Shown here piece after piece: positions 1 to 11,167 of a DNA stretch of 64,000 bases. A program made the position numbers and the translations under genes. This DNA comes from Mortierella sp. BCC40632 (Eukaryota > Mortierellomycota > Mortierellomycetes > Mortierellales > Mortierellaceae). Under the pieces are notes generated by a model. It saw only the letters and a program-made list of their open reading frames with translations, was not told the DNA's origin and searched no databases. The stretch spans positions 3,111,501-3,175,500 of the forward strand of contig WAEK01000003.1 of assembly GCA_011634665.1 (NCBI GenBank), written 5' to 3'. Every line of letters begins with the position of its first letter. Position 1 is the stretch's first letter.

Positions 1-742
1 AAATCGAGGCTCAAGGTCTTTACTCGTACTTGACCAAGGGCGACCATGGTTCGGGCTTGTCTTCATCTCATATCACTGCTGCCGAGAGCTTTCCTGTTCT
101 TGAGAACGAATACAACCAGATCAGCGGAATCATTATCACGCTCGGAGGAGATGGTTTGGTCGCACGGTTTAGAATTAATGAGGAAGATGTTAAGATGAAA
201 GAGTTCCGATTGGGAATTGTCAAGGGCGAAGTTGTGAACACGACTGGAGTAAGTGGATATCTCTCATTCATGAGCATAATTCGGCTGTGCAGTGCTTCAG
301 CAGTGTGATGTCAATAGATGGTTCAGTTTAGGAGGGGGGGGGGGGCAAAAAGGCCATGACTTCATTGTATGTAGATCCTATTCTAACCACTCTTCTCATC
401 AACGCATTACAAATTTTACTCCGACGGGCGAATCTTCACTAGGCGGGCGATACCTTTACAGTAAATGGGTTCAAGGACGTCTTAAAGCTCCTATGATCAA
501 CACCTAGCCCATCTTCTGACTTGGTCTCTTCTTCTTATTGTAAATAGGGTTACTTTGTCGCGAGCCTTGTTCGTAATCAGGAATTTAATAAGAGGTTCAC
601 AGAAGAACAACTCCTGGAAGCCCTTCATGAGGCTACCCATGCTGCATCGATTGCTGTCTCGAAAGAGGGCGCTATGGATTCGATCCCTATCAAGGATGTT
701 GTTGACACTGCCATTGCCGCAAAGAAGGCCAAGCTTGAGTAA
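1..742 (+). CDS. PfkB/ribokinase-family carbohydrate kinase, 3' part
   Basis: This is the C-terminal part of a PfkB-family small-molecule kinase; the 5' end lies outside the window. Reading frame starts at base 3. Exons are ..248, 443-460 and 548-742. The segment GIIITLGGDGLVARF is the typical PfkB strand-turn before the active site. The signature TTGAGDTFTGYFVA, which contains the catalytic Asp and the anion hole, is formed only when an 18-nt microexon (AGDTFT) is placed between the flanking exons. All junctions are phase 0 with GT/AG ends (GTAAGT, GTAAAT; CTAG, ATAG). The family phosphorylates sugars or nucleosides; the substrate here (ribose, pseudouridine or other) cannot be told from this fragment. 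A long G-run lies in the first intron at about 334-345. Confidence 0.85.
443..460 (+). other. 18-nt microexon of the PfkB kinase
   Basis: GCG GGC GAT ACC TTT ACA, preceded by CTAG and followed by GTAAAT, encodes AGDTFT. It restores the universally conserved GAGD active-site motif that is otherwise missing between TTG (ending at 248) and GYFVASL (starting at 548). Confidence 0.8.
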
Positions 743-1155
743 CAAGAAAATAATAATGAAAAAATGAAATTAAAAAATAAACTTTGTCACAAGTGCTAGG
801 AAGTGTGAATGTAGCTGTAGAAAGAGTTGTAATCTTTCCTGAAGGAGCTTATCTTTCTTTCTCCTTTGAGAGAAAGCGCGATTCTCCTTTTTATTGCGAA
901 GCGAGCGCAGTTTGTTCGGAGGATCGGTTAGATTACAAATACCAGATAGTGTTGTCGTAAGCACAGTGACCGATGGTCCGGATATTCATGGACTAAATAT
1001 TAAAAAGGACAAGCTATTGTTTGAGAGGGGGGGGGGGTTTCCCCCGCAGCCAAATGTAATAATGTTTACTTGTACCACAGTTTATGATATCTTTTCTCTC
1101 TCCACGTGTGATTACAAATATCAACCAAATGGGTCGCTTGCGCTAGTCAATACTG
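743..1155. other. convergent intergenic region
   Basis: This lies between the 3' ends of the kinase (+) and the C2 protein (-). It is AT-rich and holds an 11-nt G-run at 1027-1037 directly followed by T3C5, which could fold back on itself. I see no gene. Confidence 0.6.
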
Positions 1156-1895
1156 TCATGATTGTGGACTAAAACGGGTAGCCAGATGGACCTGGCCATT
1201 GGCACTTGAACTCGTGCCAATATCGAACCACGCATCCGTGGAACCAGGCTCAATAAGCGAGCGAAGCGGAACTAGGGTACTCCCGATTAACTGACCTAGT
1301 CATCCATAAGAGAGGAAGAAAAAAAAAAAAAAAAGAGAGAGGAAGAGAGAGAGAGAGAGAGAGAAACGCGTAAATACAAATGATTAGTACATTCAAAAAA
1401 AAGTGTCCCAGTTTTAAAAAGGAAAGGAAAGGAAAGGAAAAGGAAAAGAAAGGATCGGACCATATCGTATATTGAAGAAATTAAAGTAAAAGGACACTTA
1501 CGACCAACGGAAGGATCCTCACTCCACATACTGACAGAGAGGTCACCATTTGTTGACGGATTACAGCTCAAACGATGGGTTTCGTTATAGGTGACTTTGC
1601 CGTCAAAAATTTTCTTAGTTTGAGTCCTTTTAATCTCATTCGGTTCACCCATCGATTGAAGTCCACTCCATCCTCTCCTTTGGATTCCACTTGGTTTGCC
1701 CATTGTTTGAATCCCACTCCATCCTCTCTTTTGGATTCCACTTGGTTTGCCCGCTGTTTGAACCACACTCCATCCTCCCTGTTGCTTTTCAGTGATTTCA
1801 ATCTTGAGTTCGACGTACGCGTTGGTTCCGTCGAGGTTGTTTTGCATCCGACTTAAGTTTCTTGCTTCGACAACGCTGACCTCGAGTGTGCCCAT
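1156..1895 (-). CDS. small C2-domain protein with internal tandem repeat
   Basis: Two exons, complement(1502-1895) and complement(1156-1295), give 177 aa; donor GTAAGT, acceptor CTAG, phase 1. The start MGTLEVSVVEARNL is the classic first strand of a stand-alone C2 domain. TYNETHRL, LSVSMWSED and QLIGSTLVPL match later strands (the usual WNETF, L.v.v.D.D and d.iG...ipL). C2 domains bind membranes, often through Ca2+. Here the usual Asp ligands look only partly kept, so Ca2+ binding is uncertain. Unlike ordinary C2 domains, three 17-18-residue repeats (core GWSGIQTMGKPSGIQ) are inserted between strands around residues 40-92. No partner gene is evident. Confidence 0.75.
1634..1785 (-). repeat. 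in-frame ~54-bp tandem repeat inside the C2 gene
   Basis: About three copies of a 51-54-bp unit encode GWSxxQTxGKPSGIQ(K/R)R. The first two copies are nearly alike and the third is more diverged (GWSGLQSMGEPNEI). The repeat keeps the frame. Confidence 0.75.
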
Positions 1896-2007
1896 GATAA
1901 GTGATTTGGTGTAAGGACTGTAAATGAGAGAAGGTGTGAGTGTGCAAGGGTGAGGGGAGTGAATGGTAAAGAAAAAAGAAAATTGATGAACATGCCAAGG
2001 AAAAGGG

Positions 2008-2013
2008 TTTATA
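2008..2013 (-). promoter_or_regulatory. TATA-like box upstream of the C2 gene
   Basis: TATAAA on the minus strand, about 113 bp before the C2 gene start codon at 1895. The position suits a core promoter; functional use is inferred. Confidence 0.4.
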
Positions 2014-2087
2014 TCGAGGGTTGAGAATTTCCCCCTTGCTTTGGGTGGATATTACCTTCCCCGTGCTTTTTATTTTTATTTTTTTTT

Positions 2088-2258
2088 CTAGTAAAAAGTC
2101 GGGTCATTCCCAGGATCGATGAAACAGTTACGCCCAAAATGCATGTGCTTTGAGCCCCTGTGGACATTTCTAACCGTGTACGTTCTAGTCAGGTTTACAT
2201 AGTTGTCCAAGGCAACAATGGCCTTTTTCCATTCAATCGAACGAAAGGAATTCGACAT
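2088..2258 (-). CDS. possible small hypothetical ORF (56 aa)
   Basis: ATG at 2258, stop at 2088. The product begins MSNSFRSIEWKKAIVALDN and has a protein-like composition without low complexity, unlike other short frames nearby. I recognise no family. It may be a remnant exon or chance. Confidence 0.2.
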   Translation of the reverse strand: MSNSFRSIEWKKAIVALDNYVNLTRTYTVRNVHRGSKHMHFGRNCFIDPGNDPTFY

Positions 2259-3852
2259 AGAGCGCTTATGTGTGGGCAAGTGAGTAGTGGTTTTCCATTG
2301 CTAACGGACCTAAAAATGAGGACATGACGGATAGTTTTTTGCGGATGCTTGTTAGTCTGCTGCCACTTTTTTTTCTTTTTTCTCACCTCAACAACTTTTC
2401 ACACGACGCGCATGATGCAGATGATTTTTTTTTCTATCTCAGTGTTATACTGCGCAGCTTGTGTAATAGTGGAATAGAAGCGCCCATGCCCTGAACTTAC
2501 GAGTGCAACTCAACTAGTCACCCATTCATACATCACCAGAAGAAGATTTCTGCTTGCATCTAGTCAAGGGTCCGCATGTATTGCCACTCCAGAGTTCACT
2601 TTATCATTCGCTGCCTTAGAGACATTGTTTCAACCCATTTGGCAGTGATGTGGTTGAGAGAGAAGAGGAGAAAATCGTTGATTTTATCTACGTGATAACT
2701 TCAGAGCGACCGTCTGTTTCCCCTCGCCTACTATCTCGTCCACAAGCAAAGATAAAAATGAGGGAAGCGAGAAGTAGTCGATTAAATATTGTTATATTCT
2801 ATCCTTTCGCGACGGGGTACAAGGCAGTGCAAAGGGGGAGAGTGGATAAATACTTCCTTAGCAGGTCTGTGACAGGCACTAATAATCACCTAAATCGAAG
2901 TTTAATAGTCGTCGATTAGTAACAATAGTAACCGATACAACATCTCTACCAAGAATCAAAGATCTCCAATATGCGTTGTTTATGGACCCAATATCTTCAA
3001 GAAGGATAAAGAAAGCACACAGCAAGATGATTTACGAAGAAAAAAAAAACGCGCTGGTTTTGAGCATTCACGACTTGCTCATTCTCCACCTCCAATAATC
3101 GGGTCGCGGGAACAACATTATTTAGGGGAGTAGAGTAAATCACGAGAGGAAAGGCGCTCCAAGAGATGTGCGATTTCCTCTTGACAAACGCCGAGCGGAC
3201 TCGATGAAATCCTTTCACTGTCCGCTCATACCCGATCATTCAGTAGTAATTTCCTCTCTGAGTCTCTGAGTCTCTCCCGTTCACACTCACTGGAACACCT
3301 GATCATTCGAGACCAGACGTCATTGGGGGACTTTTTTAGGTCCCATATTGGCCACCTCCGACCACCTTCCTATGATATCATGAAGGCAAAACAATCCCAA
3401 AGTCCTACTGTACGTACTTGACTGGAGATGTGAAAAAAAATAATAATAATCTAGGTCGCCTCTAAACGATGGTTGATTCATGAAGCTCCGTGGAGAACCA
3501 AGTGCTCGAGATCCTGAGGCTGAAAAGGTTTCATAAGTGAATTGAGTGAAGGTCTAAAACCTATTTTTACCCATATCAATATCCAGTCGGTCAAAACCAA
3601 GGCGGACAAAAAAAAAGGGGAGGAGATGTCTAGTTTTTATCTCCACAGCATGTAACCAAAGCCATCTCTCAAAGAGTATAGACACAAACTTGAATCCTTT
3701 GCTGTGCGTGGTTGCGAAGAAAAATGAGACAAACAAACAAACAACAAACAAACAAACAAGATACAAAAAACACAAACTATTAAACAAAGACAAAAAAAAA
3801 AACAGTGCTGTATTGGCTGAACGAAATTGTGGTAGAAATAATGCTCTTTCTT

Positions 3853-5910
3853 TTAAGGTGTTGCTGCAGGTTTGGGAGGTTTGATAGGTACTCCAACTCC
3901 CATGATGCTCTGACCATCCTTGATCTTCTTGAGAGCCTCCAGGACTGGAACTGCAGGACATCCATCCGGCGCAAAATGAACAATAAAGTCCCCTTCCTCG
4001 TAATAAACTGGGAAAGTGTTCATCGTATGGTCATCCCTGTCCAACAACACCACCTAAGGGTTTCGCATGAGAAATATGGGTAGATTTGATTAGGTCGTTT
4101 GAATCTTGTAAAGAAAGAAAGAATAGCACTCATAAAAGTAGAGGAAACAACAAAACTTACCCCAGATGCCCATTGCTCCTCACGCATGACATCCCAGAGT
4201 GCGCCTTGCTCATAAGAGGGGGACTTGTGATACCACTCCTTGCGTCGTTGAACCTCGTTCATGAATCTCCGGGTCCACTCCGTGTTCTTGATCAACATTA
4301 CACCAGCATTAAACATCTTGTCCTTCTTTGGTCTTGATACAATCAGACTCACTTCACTCGATTCAGCTTCATCCTCCTGACCATTCTGGCTCTCGATCAT
4401 CTCTTCGGCCTGACGGATAATATCCCGAACATCCCGGTCCTGGTTAGCAACTACGGCATCCATGTCCATCCAGAGAAGCCACTCATAATGAGGCAGCACC
4501 TTTTGGATCGCTGCAATCTTGCCCCACACCAACCGACGACCTCGGAACTCTTCTTGTTCAAATTCAGCAGACCGGGCAACAAAGTCATATCCATGTTTGG
4601 CTGCATAGATCCGCTTGTTCTCGGCCGAAGGCAACGATGCTTCGGTCATACACATGTCCGCATAGATAAAAGACGATGTCAAGACAGCAATGTTATTCTT
4701 TCGATTCGTGTCCACGGCACAAGCAGGTGTAGGCACGATCGCAAGTCTCTGCGCGACCTGGAGCCAGTCCTCTTGTTGGTAGATTTGACCAACAACCTGA
4801 GTCAACACAGGGACCTGTTCCACGTCACTTTCCCACAAGAGTCCCTGACCAGTTGTGACGGTGATTGTCTTTGCAGCCCGGTAAAAGAAAGTGGCCCCCT
4901 CGATCAGACTCAGGTTCTTGTGGCCCGTCTGGATGGCCTCTTGATCCAAAAGGATTTGTTCCGCGATAGGATATGAAAGCATGGTTGCAAAGGGCAATGT
5001 GTTCTCACCCCAAGTGTAAAAGAGTTCGTTCTGGGGGGCTTTCAGTGATGCAATAGTTGCCTCCATCTTGGGCAAGTTCACCAGAGTGGTCGAATCAAAG
5101 ATCAACACCTTGTCCACCTTGATCTTTTCTCCCGGAATGTACGTGTTGACCTATTTTTTTTTTTTTTTTTTTTTTTTTTGGATCAGTCGATCGGCACCAT
5201 CATGTTGATTTGTGGAGGGGGGAAAAAAATAACAACAATCAAACACTCTCCAAAAGAGAAGAAACCCAACTTACAGCCCAGTTCAGAGCGTTGCCCCAGA
5301 TAGTGTGCTTATTTGTCACGGTCGTGTTGGTAAAGAAGAAATCATCATACTCCATAAACTCGGAATGCAATGCTCGGACTTGGCCCTTGACATATTCTGC
5401 CGAGTGAATACGAGTCTTGAGCCAACTGGAACGTCCATGGATATAAAACTTGTAGATGATCCGGCCATCCTGTTTCTTGCAGGGCTCAAGGTTGTTCTTG
5501 ATACCAAAAACGGTTTGACGAATCCAATTGCGATTTTGCATCTGAGTCCAGCTCGATGGGATCACAATCAACATGTCGTACTTTCCTGAAGTGTTGGGTG
5601 GTAGTGGTTGAGCCGACTCGGTGGGTGCTTTGGGTGACGGTTGTTGTCCCTGCACAGGGATGATGCCTGAACCTTGGTTCGGCTTGACAGCATCTTGATT
5701 GTCGACATTTGGCTTTGGGTGAGTGCCATGATGAGAATCATTCGGAAGATGCGAGTCCTTGTCTGATGGCGGCCGTTGATTGCGATGTGAAGTATCGATC
5801 TCATATGGGTCCTGGTCCCGCAGGGGTAATATCGAGGTTTTTCTATGAGATAAGAAAACGACCATGACAAAGACCATGGCCGCGATCAAGTATAATCTTC
5901 TAACCGTCAT
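3853..5910 (-). CDS. two-domain glycosyltransferase (degenerate GT31-like + GT34)
   Basis: Three exons, complement(5275-5910), (4161-5150) and (3853-4053), give 608 aa; junctions phase 0. Residues about 5-22 are a type II signal anchor, so the enzyme is probably in the Golgi lumen; a Pro/Asn-rich stem follows. Residues about 110-340 resemble GT31 beta-1,3-glycosyltransferases (NRNWIRQTVFG; EFMEYDDFFF). The GT31 DDD metal motif is replaced by FDSTTLVNL, so this half may be non-catalytic. Residues about 340-608 are a GT34 domain (alpha-mannosyl/galactosyltransferase, Mnn10/Gma12 type): WLLWMDMDAVV with the DxD motif, FNAGVMLIKN, EQGALWDV and GDFIVHFAPDGCP. An Asp/Glu/Ser-rich loop sits between DxD and FNAG. 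The acceptor sugar is unknown. The second intron-exon border (5150) is preceded by a run of about 26 A on the coding strand instead of a pyrimidine tract. Confidence 0.85.
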
Positions 5911-6438
5911 GGTTGTCTCTGTGCGAATGAATGAAACGAGGAACGAACGAGAAAAAGAGTATACAAGTCAATCAAGGGAAAGCTGAGGGAGGGGGAAGGT
6001 TGAATAGAGGAGAGAGGAAGGGGAAAGAAAGAAGAAGGGAAAAGAGAGAAGAAGGAAAAGAAAGAAAGAAAGAAAACACAAAGAGACAAACAAAAGGAAT
6101 GTTCAAGTGGAGACGGCGATGGCAATGAAGATGTCACTGATGTAGAGAGCAATTGCCCACTCAGCCCTCTTCAACAAAAAGATAAAGGGTCGCATTGTCC
6201 GCAAGACACAGAAACAGAGATGCACAATTCTATTTTGAGCCGAGTCTTGCTCAGTTCTCTGCCTACTGGGCAGTGTTCGTGCTGTCCAAAAAGGAGAAGC
6301 CCCATGCCTCTGTGTACCCACGCCTACGCCCTCTCTTCCCTCTCCGCCTTCTACTCCTCCCAACCGCGCAATTGATACAATTGATGCTGTTTTGGTCGCC
6401 CGTCTCTTTATTTCCTGTCTCTGAGGATGATATAGTCT
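5911..6438. other. intergenic region with GA-rich tract
   Basis: Between two minus-strand genes, so it holds the promoter and 5' UTR of the glycosyltransferase and the 3' UTR of the Mdv1-like gene. On the coding strand it has a long CT-rich tract (about 5990-6085), common just upstream of starts in this window. I see no gene. Confidence 0.5.
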
Positions 6439-6944
6439 CTACATACTCCAGAGTCGCACTGTCAAGTCCTGGCCACCCGAGACGAGGGCCGAGTCGTTGA
6501 ACCGTACGCTCTCCACAATGTTTGTGTGGCCAGTATAGTACGAGTGTTGCTGGGATATCCTGTCGTAGATCTATATTAGACGCAGAGGAGTGGTGGAGGA
6601 TATGGGAGGGGTCAGTGAAAATCTATCATAGGAGGCAAATCACTCCATTCCTCCTTCTTCGTCCCTGACCGTTTTTGATCACCAACACCAGCTCAATTGA
6701 AAAGCAGGGGCTCCTTTTGCTTACCTTCACAGTGTCCCCAGAGCCGACTGTAATCTTGGAAGTATCAAACTGCAGACACTTGACCGGGTCCTCATACTGC
6801 AGAATCTCCTGGATCGTGCCCGTCCTGAGGTCCCATATCTATGTTCAATGGGTAAAAAGAAGTAAATAAATACAGGCCCACAGATGCTCAAGTAAAGAGC
6901 CCTGCACTAGGAAATAACCACACTGCTCGTCCAAACAAGAGCAC

Positions 6945-6978
<34 letters not shown>

Positions 6979-9556
6979 CATACCCGGACACTTCTATCCA
7001 TGCTTCCGCTAACAACGTGATATTCATCAAACTGCAAAGATGTAATAGGCGCCGTGTGGCCTGCCAATGTCCTATGCGATTGACCAGTTCGGACTTGAGG
7101 AAAAAAAAAAAAAAAAAATAGTCGCCGACAAATAGACAAGCAAAGAAATATCATTAGGGGTCTGGGGGTTCTGGAATCAGAATTCAACGAGACAAAGAGA
7201 AAGGAGATAGAGAAAGAGAGAAAGACTTACGATCCCACATTCGAATGGCTCCATCAATGGTACCACTGCAAAGAGCATACTGCCAGAACTGGAGACCACC
7301 AACAAAGCTTTGCTCTTGCAGATCCGTCATCCAATCAGACCAGGTGTTGGAGGTGCCCATAGCCCAGAGCAGATCCATTGTCAATACACATTGGCCAGTG
7401 CTCATGTCCCATTCCTTGATCGTCTTGTCGTTTGAACCAGAAATCTGTTGAAAAAAAAAAAAAAAAAAAAGGTCGAGTCATCATTATGATTAGCACAAAT
7501 ACTACAATCTGACAAGTCGTCAACAACAACAATCCAAAACAAACACAGACCAACCAATGCTTAAAAATCAACCTACCAGTTTGTCGTTCTCATAGTAAAG
7601 GCATGTCACAGCTCCCAAATGTCCATGAAGAGTCGATGTCCAGCATTGGTCCAACACTGTACTGACAGCCGTCGTCTCTGTCGATGCCCTTGTGAAATCG
7701 TCATCAAGTCCCGTCTCACCACTGTTCTTGCCATTGATATTGTTATTCGATCCGCTACTGGATTCAGATGGCGAAGGTGATGAAGACCGAGAATCCTGAG
7801 GGTTGGTCAGGTCAGATAGATTCCACGTCCGGATAGTATGATCTCTAGATCCTGTCACGAGCATTTGGTCCGTCAATCTCATACACTCGACAGTATCCTC
7901 ATGACCAGGCAAAAGACCCAAGCACTTGAATGTAGTCAAATCCCAGACACGGGCTGTTCGATCCCGCGATGCAGTAACAAGGGTTCCGTAGGGTCCATTC
8001 AGGTCCACGCAGGTGATGACGCCATCATGTCCATAAAACGTGTGGATACATGTTCCTGAGTCCCTTGTCTCGTGCCTATATTCCAGTTCCAGTGCTGCAG
8101 AGCAAACCAAGCGATGCGGGCGGGGCAAAGAAACAAGACAGTAAGTGAGTAAAACAATGATAAGAATAATGAGAGATGCACTGTCATGCATTCCATGCAT
8201 AGCACGTCAGTTACACAGCCACTTTTTTTTTTTATCATTCTTCCTATCCACTGTCATGAGAAACCCTTCCTTACGTTGCCTTCCATCTCCATCCTTGGAT
8301 TTCTCTGAAATCGAAGCCAGCTTGTCATTCAGGTCACTCACTATTAGGAAGTTGTTACACAAGAGATGATCTCCGCGATTAGTATGGGTAGCCAGTTTGC
8401 TCAGGTCGTTTTTTTTTTTGCTAGACATCCGAGGCCATCCAAAAGGTCTTACGGGTATCGGCGATATCACCCTCACGCTCTGAGAGTTTGCTCAATTGGA
8501 ACCGAAGGTTGGACTGCTTCGCTTGTAGGGTTTCGATAGAGGCTGCAATCTGATCAATCTCTGACTGGATAATGGTCTGTTGAGAATATAGTATAGAATC
8601 AAAATAGAGATTAAAAAATTGTTAGTACTGGGAAAGAAAGAGGATAAAGTATCCATGAAAAAAATAAATAAATAAATAAAAATATGTAGTGATCAGAGAT
8701 GAATAATGGCCCAACTTTTTTTTCCCCCTTTGATTTCTTTTCTTTCTCACTCTCTTCTTCACTCTTTTTTTTCCTTTAGCCAACAAAAAAAAGGACATCT
8801 AGGCTTGCCTTTTTGATTCTGAAGTTTGACCTGCTCTTTGATTGTCCTCTCCCGCTCATTCAGCAAAGAGGAGAATGCTTTGTTGGGGTCATCATCATCA
8901 TCCACTTCTCCAAACCCTGTCTTCCGCCGTCGCCCGTGATGGTGACCACGACCCCTCCTTCCATGTTTAGAGTGCACCGGATATGTAGCTTTGAACCCCT
9001 GAAAAAGAGAAACCCTTGCTCCAGGATCAGGGATATCCTCCTGTAACAACTGGTCCGCTGGTGCTGGAGTCGCTTGCATAGCTCCTGTCAATGCCAATGC
9101 CTGTGCGTTTGCTGTGGCACGCTTAAGATACTGGCTGGCCATCAGATGTGGTGCCATCCCAGATAGTCCCGTTAAGGAAGCGATTCCCGTCAGATCCCCC
9201 TTGACTGCCTGCACTGTAAGGGGTGAAAACACGATGCTACTGGTTGTCGAGAGCGTGAGCCGTGCTGAAGACGCGAGTTCGGAAACATCAAATGCATTCA
9301 TGAGCTCCATGATCCGATGCTTGGATTGTTGGACTCCTGAAGTAGCCATGGTTGAGATCGATCGACCCGTCGCGGATATTCCAGAGATAGTTTGCGAGAA
9401 GGCAGTATTGGCTCGCGATGACGACAGAGAGGAAGGTACAAGTTCCGATCCTGTGCGGGATTGAGATTGATCCTCTGTGGTTCGCGTGGCATTGACAGTA
9501 GAACTCGCGTTGCTCTTGCTACCGGATTGGCGAGCAGATGGCTGAAGAGACGCCAT
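6439..9556 (-). CDS. MDV1: Mdv1/Caf4-like WD40 mitochondrial division protein
   Basis: Eight exons on the complement: 8831?-9556, 8453-8576, 8275-8340, 7577-8094, 7231-7444, 6984-7093, 6725-6838, 6439-6570; about 667 aa. The N-terminal half is Ser/Thr-rich with the FQGFKATYP motif and an acidic DDDDD patch. Exons 2-3 encode a coiled coil ([18 protein letters not shown]). The C-terminal half is a WD40 propeller with clear blades ([72 protein letters not shown]). This order (N-extension, coiled coil, beta-propeller) is that of Mdv1, which links Fis1 on the outer mitochondrial membrane to the dynamin Dnm1. Branch point TACTAAC is seen before exon 2. The end of exon 1 is uncertain: phase requires CAG|GTCAAA at 8831, whereas the best-looking donor (AAAAG|GCAAGC, near 8804) is out of phase. 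Confidence 0.82.
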
Positions 9557-11167
9557 CTTTTATGCTTGCAAAGAAGCTTGACCAAGGAGCAAGAATAAAA
9601 GAAAAAGAAAGAAAGGGAAAAATAAAGTCGCAGATCGAGAAGAAAGAAAGTGTGGGGGAGGTCGGGTTTTTCTTTTCTTTCGAAGGGGGAAAGAGAAGGA
9701 TTACTCCAAGGCTAACCCTATGAGAGCTCACCGGATCTGCCCGAGAGGGCAAAATAAAATAAAGGGGGTGGGTTGCGTACTGACTCCGATGCGGATCCTA
9801 GCTTTACGAAGGCGCGGAGACGTGCTCGTTACGACAACGTGTGCCCCTCTTGGTGAAAACGACTGTCTAGGGAGCTATGATCTAGAGATGCAGAGGTATT
9901 ATGATGGGTCGATCACGCGAGAAACCAAATGGGAATGAGAGGATGTCTGTTGAAATAATGGAGAAGGAATAAAAAGAAAAAAAGAAAAAAGTAAAAAAAA
10001 AAAAAAATGGTGACAATAAGAAAGATGAACAAATGCGCGGCGCAGGACAAGGATGAGCCACGGTGTGCCAGGCTACTGAGCTTTAAAGAAAGGAGAGAGG
10101 GGAGTGGAGTGGAGATTCAGAGCAGAGGGTTGGACAATCTGCAATAGGAATAAAGCCGGAAAACAGGAGAGCGATGGGAGAAAGGAGGAACGAAATGTAG
10201 GAACACTCAGCAACGTGAGTAATGATCGCCTCTCCCTGATCAGTCTGTCATACTCAGAGTGTAGTCACTCACCAGAGATTCCCAGGGGCGCAAGCCACTC
10301 CCGCATGGGTGCATAGTTTTTTTTTTTTCTTTCTTTCTTTTTTTTTTTTCTTCCCGCCCAGTCGCTACTGTCAAAGACCTTGAATACTCTTGGGGCGAGC
10401 CCCAGGAGGATATGCTGACAGACTTCTTTTTTTGGTGAAATTATCTTCACCTATTTTTTCGTTACTAACATGGTAGTCGGGTTGTTCTTGTGGCCAACTC
10501 CTCGCCCAACAAATGGGTATCACCCAGGGTCGCGCTGGGAATCAAAAGTTATGTTGTAGCCACGCCTGCTAGACAAGAAGCGAGTACAATTAACAAAAAA
10601 AAAAAAAAAAGACAAGAAGCGAGTACAAGGACGCGTCAGTTATCGTGTGACGGAGCTCGTAGGGCAAAGTACTAGTGAATAGGCTTGGAGTGCAGAATGA
10701 TATCTTGTCTATTACCTTCTCTCTCTCTCTCTCTTTTCTTTTTTTTCCTCCCTGTTTTCTTTATGAACATGCCCCAACAAAGGTCAAGAGTGCTGCTGAC
10801 AGTATTCATTGTATGTGGGCTCTCGTCATACTCCAATCATGATTCATATTGCGGGATTCTCAGGATGGTAAAAAAAAGACCCTGAAGCAAGGATGCGGAT
10901 CAAATCGATCGCCATGTCATAGTCTCCTACTACCTCTTACAGGCCTCACACACAAACCAAGATTCAGTCGACAAGTATTAAAATGGGGTCTTTGATAAAA
11001 ATTTAAAGAACTTCCAAGTTGCTTTATTCCATCAGTTCATACGGAGAGAGGTAGGCTCATAGAACGAAACCATTGAAGAAAAGAAAAAGGACAGCCCTTG
11101 CAACCAACTGTGAACATGGTATCCGGACCACAACCCAGTAGCTTGCTCGCACCAAGGCTGAAAGCCT
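9557..11167. other. long intergenic region
   Basis: Upstream of the Mdv1-like gene and downstream of the eL15 gene. It contains A/T runs (about 9990-10007, 10317-10350, 10595-10611), a short CT repeat (about 10720-10735) and GA-rich stretches. I found no convincing coding frame or RNA gene. Confidence 0.5.

Larger units (their letters stand above)
1896..3852. other. long intergenic region
   Basis: This is the upstream region of the C2 gene and the downstream region of the glycosyltransferase. The only gene-like item is a 56-codon frame on the minus strand (2088-2258), listed separately. The rest holds A/T runs and CAAA-type repeats near 3730-3765. Nothing else is supported. Confidence 0.5.

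Noticed and set aside
10265..10560. Possible tRNA-like fold near 10.3-10.55 kb
   Set aside because: Short GC stems are present, but I found no convincing A and B box pair with a cloverleaf; no tRNA is claimed anywhere in the window.
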